DNA of 21,948 bases from Candidatus Woesearchaeota archaeon (GTDB lineage: Archaea; Nanobdellota; Nanobdellia; Woesearchaeales; UBA12501). Below are positions 1-5,978 of this stretch, piece by piece (the first letter of the stretch is position 1; each line of letters opens with the position of its first letter). The position numbers and the translations under genes were made by a program. Location of the stretch: assembly GCA_014729495.1 (NCBI GenBank), contig WJJV01000075.1:1-21948 (forward strand), given 5' to 3'. The notes beneath the pieces are model-generated. The model was given only the letters and a program-made list of their open reading frames with translations, did not search any database and had not been told where the DNA came from.

Positions 1-26
1 GGAGTTGATGTCTCTTAGAAAATTAA

Positions 27-143
27 GGTGAACAGCTTTCCCGGCTTCCCGCACATCAGTGCAGTACTACCGAGAACGTTGGCATGCTTGACTGCTGTGT
101 TCGGAATGGGTACAGGTAAACCACGCCACTATGGCCGTTCAGG
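27..143 (-). rRNA. 5S ribosomal RNA
   Basis: Read on the minus strand this is a 5S rRNA of about 113-117 nt. The terminal helix is visible: TGAACGGC at the 5' end (complement of 134-141) pairs with GCTGTTCA at the 3' end (complement of 29-36). The conserved loop A/helix II region is present, including CCCATTCCGAACAC (complement of about 96-109), as is the GGTAGTACTGC segment. The gene behind it (254 onward) is divergent, so no 23S gene lies immediately upstream. With its own TATA box, this looks like a separately transcribed, unlinked 5S gene. The exact ends are uncertain by a few nucleotides. Confidence 0.93.
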
Positions 144-162
144 GATATGTTTTCCTGAGGTC

Positions 163-178
163 ATTTATAAGTGTTTCG
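163..178 (-). promoter_or_regulatory. Promoter (BRE/TATA) of the 5S rRNA gene
   Basis: On the minus strand CGAAAC is followed by ACTTATAAAT, a good archaeal BRE/TATA. The TATA centre (about 167) lies about 26 nt upstream of the 5S 5' end (about 141). This is the standard archaeal TATA-to-start spacing and supports independent transcription of the 5S gene. Confidence 0.75.
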
Positions 179-219
179 GTTACTCGCTGCCTCTGACCTT
201 GACCAATTGTTTAGCGCAA

Positions 220-230
220 CTTTTATATAC
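220..230 (+). promoter_or_regulatory. TATA box of the giant surface-protein gene
   Basis: ACTTTTATATAC has its centre about 28 nt before the ATG at 254. A start site at the normal distance would fall on or next to the ATG, so the mRNA is predicted to be leaderless. No Shine-Dalgarno sequence precedes the ATG. Confidence 0.7.
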
Positions 231-253
231 ATATCCTGATAGTTCACTTTTAA

Positions 254-3200
254 ATGAACTTCAAAGAGAGGTCTTCTAAGCAGGCACAGATAACGCCATT
301 CATAATCATAGGCATTGTTGTTTTCCTTATAATATTCGCATCCATGTATGTGAACTATATATCTGCTACTCAGCCTCTTAACCTCAGGGGCCAGGAGGTG
401 AATGCACCAAACATAAGGTCAGCGTTCAGCCTATATGCAGAGGAGTGCATACAGAAAGAGTCCAGGGATCCCATCCTTAATATAGGGCTTCAGGGAGGGA
501 CCTTATGGCCTGCTGAAGACAGATTCCTTTTCTACAATCATTCAAGAGTCAATTACATGTGCTATTCAGAGGGGCTTGACCCTTCATTCAGCTGCATAAA
601 CTCCATGATCACAAGAGGCCAGATGGAGTACGAGCTTTCCATTGCTATAGAAGAGAGGCTTAAGAGATGCATAAGGCTGTCAGAGTTCAGAAGGTATGTT
701 GAGGATGTAGAATCAGGAAGCATGGATGTTGAAGTACAGATAGCCAAGAATGATATTGTTGTAATGCTGCATTATCCTGTGAACATGACATACCAGGACT
801 CCACTATAACTGTATCAGAATTCTCTCAGACTCTTGATTATCCTCTTGGAAGGCTCCATTCAGTGGCTAATTCCATAGTAAACAAGGAGGTATCAGAGGG
901 GTATTTTGACATCGATGACTGGATGGTCAGCAAGGGAGCTGATATCATCATCTCAAAGCACAGGCCTTATCCTGATAAGTTATACATGCTCTCAAAGGAT
1001 GATTATGCATTCCAGTTCGCTATGCAGGGATTTCCAGTATCAGGAGAGTATGATGAAGACAAGGAAAAGTATTATGGATGCTGTTATTATAGAGATGAGA
1101 GTTCCTGCTTCAGGAACACTGACCCTCTGAGGTGCATATCTCTTGCAGGAGAATATAATCCAGATATTGGCTGCTCATGCATATCAGAATATGAACCTAA
1201 TGATCCATGTATAGGAGAGGGATGCATGGACTGCACAGATGTGGGAAGGAAGCATGGCGAGTCGTGGTGCGATTACGATTCCATAACCGGCAAAGGATAT
1301 GATTATGTGGGCACAAGGCATTACAAGTACAGCTGCATAGACGGAAATGTGATTGTTGAGGACTGCAGGGATTACAGGCAGGAGCTCTGCACAGAAGGCA
1401 CACTCAACGGCATGACAAAAGCAGAGTGCAGGCCAAACAGATGGGAATCATGCTTCCAGTGCAATTCAAGATCCTGCTGTGAGGATTCCAGATACAGGGA
1501 CTGCTACTGGGATGCTGACCTGGAGACAGATGATCAGTGCATGCCTCAAGTACCTCCTGGACTGAGGTTCTGGGAGAATGAAGGCGCTGATGTATGCATA
1601 AAAGGAAATCAGGAAAGGACCTGCTCAGGACTTTCATGTCCTCAGTCATGGCTTGACAGCGCTGCAAGATACTGTTACTCCCAGGGAGACTGCGGCAATT
1701 ACCGCAATATTGATGATGAGCTGACCATTAGGGGATTCTATGAGACAGACCTGCTCAAGGATGTGAATGATACAGCATATCCTGATGAAGGACTCAACAT
1801 GAATCCACTTCCTGATGGCACACGATGGGCTTTGGATCTGGGGTTCAGCAGGCAGTCATCTGATGTTATGTCCAGGATCCAGGGACAGCTTAATACGATC
1901 TCGCTTTTTGTCGCATCAATAACAGGATTCTTTGACCAGATCTCAAGAATTGATCCATCAGCATACGCAAACCCATTTGCTGAAAGGGAGGATCTTGAGA
2001 TAAGAGCATTCTCTATATGCAATCTCTGGATAGCTCCTGATGGAGGTGACTGCAGCAGCTGCTCAGATGACCCTCAAAAGCCGTGCACTGAATACAGATG
2101 CATGAGCATAAGCCAGGACTGCCAGTTTGAGATGGATGAAGGAGTTCCTGAATGCAGCAGACGCCCAAGGCTTGATATGGATCCTCCTGAAGTACAGATT
2201 GATGTTGATGCAATACCCTCACAGTACAGTGTTGAGCGGGCATATCTTGGAGATCACGAAGGATACAGGATTCTGCAGCCTGTAAGGCCTCACAAGCCAT
2301 TCAAATTCGGTGTAGAGACAGATGAGGACACAAGATGTTCTGTAAGCTTCACTCCCAGGATAGAGGACTACAGCTTTCAGACTGTGCTTCTTGGTGATGG
2401 AGTGTACAGAAAGAATCATAATCTCACTCTCCGGATGCCACCAAGGCTTGTCATACCTCAGAGAGTATACTCATCTATAAATGACTCAGCTGCTGACACT
2501 TTAGTTGGCATGTTCTACAGCATAAAGGATGTTGTGGATTCAATATCTGAGAATCTCGGACCTGAGCTTGAGATATACTCAAGGATAACAGGCAATGACT
2601 TCATAGCCCAGATAACTCCAAGGGCAAGAAGGATATCTTCACTTCTTGACAGCATAACATTTGATGTCGATAACATAATAAGATCACTTCTCACACAGTT
2701 TGACAGAGGAGGTTACTATCTGTTCTTTGACTGCGCTGACCGCGCAGGCAACAGGAACGAAAAGCAGGCTTTCATACAGTTCACAGTGGATTATGGCTAC
2801 CTTGATGAAGAGCCTCCTGTCATAATATCATCTGATCCAAGGAATGGGGCAAGCATAAGCCCTCTGCTCAACTCAACAGAGATAAGCATATATCTTGATG
2901 AGCCTGCTGACTGCAGGTTTGATTATCATGATACCAGCTATCAGTCAATGAACCATTCATTCTCATGCCCTACAGGAGATTACGGACTGAGCCCTGTGGC
3001 TGGAGGCACTTATGAATGCACTGCAGATATCATGCTTCCATTCACGAGAAATGACATATTCATAAGATGCGCTGACAACCCATATGAAATTGATGATTAT
3101 TCTTTAAGTCTTTTCCAGGGCAACAGTGTGATCAAAGGCATTGAGGATATGCAATCAGATGCTGCTGAAGGCGCAGGAGTATCAGCTGAGGATTATGTCA

Positions 3201-4171
3201 GCCTGGACAACGAGACAATAAAGGTTTTTGCCGCTGTCTTAGATAATCTTGAGTTTGGAGTCAATGCATCAGACATCACTCTGGATCTTTATCTAGGCGA
3301 GAAAAAGGATTGCAGGTATTCAGAATCCTGGAATTCAGAATCTTCAACATCATTCCAGGACATGGAAGGAATATTCAGCCAATGCGTAGTGTCTGATGAT
3401 CTCAAAAAAGGAGTTTACAAGTGCAGGGCAGAGATTGATCTTGAGGATCATTTCAGCAGGCCACTCGGAGAATACAGGCTGAGCATAAGATTGTCTGACC
3501 GGAACAAGACAGTGGAGACCAATCCTGAACGCATAAATATTGTGAACAGCACAATCAATATAGGATTTGATGATTATATTGAAGGAGAGGATGTGGTTGA
3601 TATCAGCTTCGTATCACCAACTTTGATCATGAACCTGACAGAGGATGCTGAGTGCATAATGGAAGAACAAGGCACTGGTGTTCAGTCCATGCTTAACTGC
3701 ACATACTCCAATATCACCCTTTGCAATGAATCATTGTATATTGACCAGAACAAGACATTTGTTTTCAGATGCTTGAGAAGACTCAGCAATGAAAACCTTG
3801 CAGTAGATTACAGCATCAAGTGCATGGATATTGATGCAGGCACGAGGAATATCAACACAGAGAGCTATAACTATGTTCTTACAAAAGCTGATGAGCTTAA
3901 GATACTGCATATCAAGCCTGCTGGCATAATAAACACAACAGACACTGAGATATCAGTCAGGGTATCAGAGGACATTGTGAGGCATGGTGTAGGATGCGGG
4001 TACAATGATAATCCCTATGCTTTCCTGAGGATGCTGAAGCAGGGCAACAGGGAGTTCACAGCTGAACTTGAAGGTCTGGATGAAGGGGATCACACATATT
4101 ATATAAGATGCACTGATGATTATGGAAGCAGTGTCATGAAGAGCTCAAGCTTCAGAGTAGTCCTGGACTAG
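254..4171 (+). CDS. Giant Cys-rich, membrane-anchored surface protein with Ig-like segments
   Basis: This 1305-aa protein is predicted to be extracellular. Residues about 13-35 form one hydrophobic segment (ITPFIIIGIVVFLIIF) preceded by basic residues, which is best read as an N-terminal membrane anchor; there is no other transmembrane segment. Residues about 275-485 are extremely Cys-rich, with CC, CxxC and SWC...DYR..LC patterns, and suggest a disulfide-bonded or metal-binding module that I cannot assign to a named family. From about 640 onward there are several beta-rich Ig/cadherin-like units, recognisable by openings such as DPPEVQI and EEPPVIISSDPRNGA and by recurring RCADN or RCTDDYG endings. 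Asn-X-Ser/Thr sequons are frequent. The ATG at 254 was chosen because it sits at the predicted transcription start. The function is unknown; adhesion, host contact or envelope structure are guesses. It stands alone, divergent from the 5S gene. Confidence 0.8.
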   Translation: MNFKERSSKQAQITPFIIIGIVVFLIIFASMYVNYISATQPLNLRGQEVNAPNIRSAFSLYAEECIQKESRDPILNIGLQGGTLWPAEDRFLFYNHSRVNYMCYSEGLDPSFSCINSMITRGQMEYELSIAIEERLKRCIRLSEFRRYVEDVESGSMDVEVQIAKNDIVVMLHYPVNMTYQDSTITVSEFSQTLDYPLGRLHSVANSIVNKEVSEGYFDIDDWMVSKGADIIISKHRPYPDKLYMLSKDDYAFQFAMQGFPVSGEYDEDKEKYYGCCYYRDESSCFRNTDPLRCISLAGEYNPDIGCSCISEYEPNDPCIGEGCMDCTDVGRKHGESWCDYDSITGKGYDYVGTRHYKYSCIDGNVIVEDCRDYRQELCTEGTLNGMTKAECRPNRWESCFQCNSRSCCEDSRYRDCYWDADLETDDQCMPQVPPGLRFWENEGADVCIKGNQERTCSGLSCPQSWLDSAARYCYSQGDCGNYRNIDDELTIRGFYETDLLKDVNDTAYPDEGLNMNPLPDGTRWALDLGFSRQSSDVMSRIQGQLNTISLFVASITGFFDQISRIDPSAYANPFAEREDLEIRAFSICNLWIAPDGGDCSSCSDDPQKPCTEYRCMSISQDCQFEMDEGVPECSRRPRLDMDPPEVQIDVDAIPSQYSVERAYLGDHEGYRILQPVRPHKPFKFGVETDEDTRCSVSFTPRIEDYSFQTVLLGDGVYRKNHNLTLRMPPRLVIPQRVYSSINDSAADTLVGMFYSIKDVVDSISENLGPELEIYSRITGNDFIAQITPRARRISSLLDSITFDVDNIIRSLLTQFDRGGYYLFFDCADRAGNRNEKQAFIQFTVDYGYLDEEPPVIISSDPRNGASISPLLNSTEISIYLDEPADCRFDYHDTSYQSMNHSFSCPTGDYGLSPVAGGTYECTADIMLPFTRNDIFIRCADNPYEIDDYSLSLFQGNSVIKGIEDMQSDAAEGAGVSAEDYVSLDNETIKVFAAVLDNLEFGVNASDITLDLYLGEKKDCRYSESWNSESSTSFQDMEGIFSQCVVSDDLKKGVYKCRAEIDLEDHFSRPLGEYRLSIRLSDRNKTVETNPERINIVNSTINIGFDDYIEGEDVVDISFVSPTLIMNLTEDAECIMEEQGTGVQSMLNCTYSNITLCNESLYIDQNKTFVFRCLRRLSNENLAVDYSIKCMDIDAGTRNINTESYNYVLTKADELKILHIKPAGIINTTDTEISVRVSEDIVRHGVGCGYNDNPYAFLRMLKQGNREFTAELEGLDEGDHTYYIRCTDDYGSSVMKSSSFRVVLD

Positions 4172-4216
4172 AAGCATTTTCTTAATCCTCTTCAGGGAGG
4201 TTATGGATGCATGATG

Positions 4217-4870
4217 CTAGAAGTTTCCCAGGCTGCTCTGGGAGATTGATTTCTGCTTGGCCTTGTATGTTGCCCAGCTATGCCTGAATATCTTATCATG
4301 CTTATTCCAGTTTTTCTGGAAGAATTCTCTTGTGATTGGGTCTGAAGGATATCCTGATCCAAAATCCTCTCCAACATCTTTCTTTATCTTCTCTATCTCC
4401 CTGTCTCTTGTGACTTTTGCTATTATGGACGCAGCCCCTGCCACAAGATACTTGTCGTCAGCCTTGTGCTCCACCTTGAGCTGCATCCTGACCTTGAGTT
4501 TTGTCCTTAGATAATTGGTATAAGAGGCTATATTATTGCTCGGACAGTCGATGAATGCCATCTCTGCATCAATGCTGTTTAGAATATCCATAGTCTTGTC
4601 TGCCTCTAGCCAGTTGAGGTTCTTGTGCTCTGATTCCACATAATAATCAATGACAGCCGGCTCTACGATAATTACCTTGATATCCTTTGCAACCTCTTTT
4701 ATCCTATCAAAGATAAGCTCTCTTTTGGCAGGAGCTATCTTCTTTGAGTCCTTGACACCCATCTGCTGAAGCACAGCCTCATCATTCTTGTCTATGACAA
4801 CTCCTGCCATAACCATGGGTCCTATCAGAGGACCTCTGCCTGCTTCATCAACTCCAGCTATAAGTGCCAT
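4217..4870 (-). CDS. rnhB: Ribonuclease HII
   Basis: This enzyme cleaves RNA in RNA-DNA hybrids and removes misincorporated ribonucleotides. The 217-aa reading starts at the ATG complementary to 4868-4870. The open frame extends further upstream, but the family's N-terminal motif (GVDEAGRGPLIGP) begins at residue 6, and a TATA box sits at the right distance for this ATG. The expected acidic residues are D8 and E9 (in DEAGRG), D108 (AFIDCP) and D156, in the AASIIAKVTRD signature. The last seven residues, QSSLGNF, match the QxxLxxF core of a PCNA-interacting (PIP) box, as known for archaeal RNase HII. It is divergent from the HPF-like gene, with 118 bp between the start codons. Confidence 0.95.
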   Translation of the reverse strand: MALIAGVDEAGRGPLIGPMVMAGVVIDKNDEAVLQQMGVKDSKKIAPAKRELIFDRIKEVAKDIKVIIVEPAVIDYYVESEHKNLNWLEADKTMDILNSIDAEMAFIDCPSNNIASYTNYLRTKLKVRMQLKVEHKADDKYLVAGAASIIAKVTRDREIEKIKKDVGEDFGSGYPSDPITREFFQKNWNKHDKIFRHSWATYKAKQKSISQSSLGNF

Positions 4871-4893
4871 GAAAACCTTTTTGGCAACTGCAT

Positions 4894-4901
4894 ATTTAAA
4901 T
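4894..4901 (-). promoter_or_regulatory. TATA box of rnhB
   Basis: ATTTAAAT (same on both strands) is centred about 27 nt upstream of the rnhB ATG at 4870. It predicts a leaderless transcript and supports the short start over the 263-aa extended frame. Confidence 0.6.
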
Positions 4902-4957
4902 CTATTGATGAGACCGGATGAAATAATGTCTTTGGCAATCCAAAAGCAATCCAAAAA

Positions 4958-4967
4958 ATATATAAAT
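4958..4967 (+). promoter_or_regulatory. TATA box of the HPF-like gene
   Basis: AAAAAATATATAAATATC contains a strong TATA box centred near 4962, about 27 nt before the ATG at 4989. The mRNA is predicted to be leaderless. This selects the ATG at 4989 instead of the upstream in-frame ATG at 4788, which lies inside rnhB. Confidence 0.7.
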
Positions 4968-4988
4968 ATCAACATCAGTAAGATACTT

Positions 4989-5312
4989 ATGGAGAAGATA
5001 CAATACAAAGGGGTGAATGATCTCAGCGAGCAGGAGAAGGATACTGTTGAGAAGCTAAGTTCTGAATACTATGAGAAGATAATCAGAGAGCTGCAGAATC
5101 TGACATCAGTAGAGCTTCATGTCAAGACCCATGACACAGATGGGAAGCAGAAGAGATTTGAGATAATGGCAAAAGTATCTGCTCCGACAAGGATATTTGA
5201 GGCAAGCTATGAGGACTGGGATCTTGCAAGGACCCTGCACAAGGTATTCCAGAAGCTTGAGAACCAGATAAAGAAGGCATTCGAGAAGGATGCAGGACTG
5301 CCTAAGAGTTAG
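4989..5312 (+). CDS. Small HPF/RaiA-like (S30AE) ribosome-associated protein
   Basis: The protein is 107 aa. It has the layout of ribosome hibernation-promoting/RaiA proteins. An N-terminal helix (about 15-38) is followed by beta strands (VELHVKTHDTDGKQKRFEI and MAKVSAPTRIFEA). A closing helix has the pattern DWDLARTLHKVFQKLENQIKK, similar to the C-terminal D..AAIDxxxxKLExQLxK helix of the family. If correct, it would bind near the decoding centre of idle ribosomes. The assignment rests on pattern similarity only. The longer frame starting at 4788 overlaps rnhB on the other strand and is rejected. The gene is monocistronic; the nearest downstream feature is the initiator tRNA on the opposite strand. 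Confidence 0.55.
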   Translation: MEKIQYKGVNDLSEQEKDTVEKLSSEYYEKIIRELQNLTSVELHVKTHDTDGKQKRFEIMAKVSAPTRIFEASYEDWDLARTLHKVFQKLENQIKKAFEKDAGLPKS

Positions 5313-5467
5313 TGTTTTAATAATTCTTATTGAGAATTGTGCCAAAGCATTTTCTATAGGTTTGATGTTATGCAATTTAGTGCGCAGGGATATAATGTTC
5401 AGGATATGATCAGGTGATTGCATATTTCCTGTCTGCTAAAGGATATTTGAAGAAAAATAGCAGAAAA
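5313..5467. other. Short intergenic stretch with no recognised feature
   Basis: These 155 AT-rich bases lie between the HPF-like stop codon and the 3' end of the minus-strand tRNA. T-rich segments (TTTTAATAATTCTT just after the stop) could end the upstream transcript. I see no ORF, RNA gene or strong hairpin. Confidence 0.4.
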
Positions 5468-5583
5468 TAGCGAGGGGTGGATTTGAACCACCGACCTACG
5501 GGTTTCTGAAGCTTTAAAGCACTTGAATGAGCGCTAACCAGCATTATGAGCCCGTCGGGCACTCCTGACTGCCCCACCTCGCT
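5468..5583 (-). tRNA. Initiator tRNA-Met (CAT) with an intron of about 41 nt
   Basis: On the minus strand the cloverleaf is complete. The acceptor AGCGAGG (5577-5583) pairs with CCTCGCT (5469-5475), and the discriminator is A. The D arm is GGGC...GCCC. The anticodon stem is ACGGG/CCCGT with loop CTCATAA, and the T arm is GGTGG-TTCAAAT-CCACC. The anticodon CAT lies at 5546-5548. An intron of about 41 nt (about 5504-5544) interrupts the loop at the canonical 37/38 position. Two marks identify it as the initiator: an A1-U72 first pair and three consecutive G-C pairs (GGG/CCC) next to the anticodon loop. No CCA is encoded. The mature length is about 75 nt. Confidence 0.9.
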
Positions 5584-5606
5584 ATGTATATGCAAAAAAC
5601 CGGCCT

Positions 5607-5616
5607 ATTTATAAAT
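5607..5616 (-). promoter_or_regulatory. TATA box of the initiator tRNA
   Basis: ATTTATAAAT is centred about 28 nt upstream of the tRNA 5' end (5583) on the minus strand. This spacing implies a transcript starting at or within a few nucleotides of the mature 5' end. Confidence 0.65.
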
Positions 5617-5660
5617 CTTTTTGGTTATAGATATGGAAAACTATAAAAAAGGGAAGTTAA

Positions 5661-5671
5661 AAGTATTTAAA
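5661..5671 (+). promoter_or_regulatory. TATA box upstream of the tRNA-Ser transcript
   Basis: AAGTATTTAAAC would start transcription near 5690-5695. No comparable TATA box lies 25-28 nt before the tRNA-Ser at 5815, so this box probably drives a longer precursor that includes the tRNA-like segment and then tRNA-Ser. A second AT-rich site (ACTATAAAAAA, about 5640-5650) lies just upstream. Confidence 0.45.
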
Positions 5672-5683
5672 CTGACAGAATAT

Positions 5684-5795
5684 GCCGCAGCGGCACAACC
5701 AGCTCAAGGGTCTTCTTCCTTGATCCGGCCATCAAGGACCATTTCCTCGCTTTGCTCGGAATGATCCAAATAGCTGCTGGAAATAGATCTGCGGT
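5684..5795 (+). ncRNA. tRNA-Ser-like relic or structured RNA of unknown role
   Basis: The first bases (GCCGCAGCGGCACAACC, 5684-5700) match the 5' end of the tRNA-Ser at 5815 (GCCGCGGTGGCACAACC) with only two differences. GCCGCAG can pair with CTGCGGT at 5789-5795 as an acceptor-like helix. Between them are a 7-bp hairpin (CCTTGAT...ATCAAGG) and a hairpin ATTTCC...GGAAT around the GCTTTGC core. No T arm with TTCAAAT and no orthodox anticodon arm can be found. It is therefore either a decayed tRNA duplicate, now part of the tRNA-Ser leader, or a distinct structured RNA. The evidence is moderate and the function unknown. Confidence 0.35.
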
Positions 5796-5814
5796 TTCAG
5801 AGCAAAGCATCAAT

Positions 5815-5954
5815 GCCGCGGTGGCACAACCTGGTACTGCGCCAGATTGCTATCTTGCGCAAACATCTGGTTTCCTTCGGGATACCTTTGAGGCCTGCCT
5901 GAGAATGGCAAGGGCTGAAGGCCCGTAATCTGGGTTCAAATCCCAGCCGCGGCG
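5815..5954 (+). tRNA. tRNA-Ser (GCT) with two intron-like insertions
   Basis: The acceptor GCCGCGG (5815-5821) pairs with CCGCGGC (5947-5953). The discriminator is G, as expected for archaeal tRNA-Ser. The anticodon stem is CCAGA (5842-5846)/TCTGG (5866-5870). Removing 12 nt (about 5853-5864) leaves a normal 7-nt loop, TTGCTAA, with anticodon GCT at 5849-5851. The class II variable arm is TTTCC-TTCG-GGAT (about 5871-5883). The T arm is CTGGG-TTCAAAT-CCCAG (5930-5946). Between the variable arm and the T arm lie about 44 extra nt (about 5885-5928), which contain two small hairpins and have no place in a mature tRNA. Removing both insertions gives about 84 nt, right for tRNA-Ser. The boundary of the second insertion is approximate. 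CCA is not encoded. Confidence 0.85.
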
Positions 5955-5960
5955 TTTTTT
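5955..5960 (+). terminator. T-run terminator after tRNA-Ser
   Basis: Six consecutive T directly follow the discriminator base of tRNA-Ser. Oligo-T runs are the usual intrinsic termination signal of archaeal RNA polymerase. Confidence 0.6.
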
Positions 5961-5978
5961 CATAAACCTTCAGGGATT

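Noticed and set aside
28..279. 83-codon plus-strand frame at the window start
   Set aside because: It is antisense to the 5S rRNA and covers the promoters; not a gene.
4788..4988. N-terminal extension of the HPF-like frame
   Set aside because: It lies antisense inside rnhB, has no promoter or ribosome site, and a strong TATA box predicts the start at 4989.
4871..5008. N-terminal extension of RNase HII (46 residues, hydrophobic)
   Set aside because: The family's DEAGRG motif normally lies within the first ten or so residues, and the TATA box fits the internal ATG at 4870.
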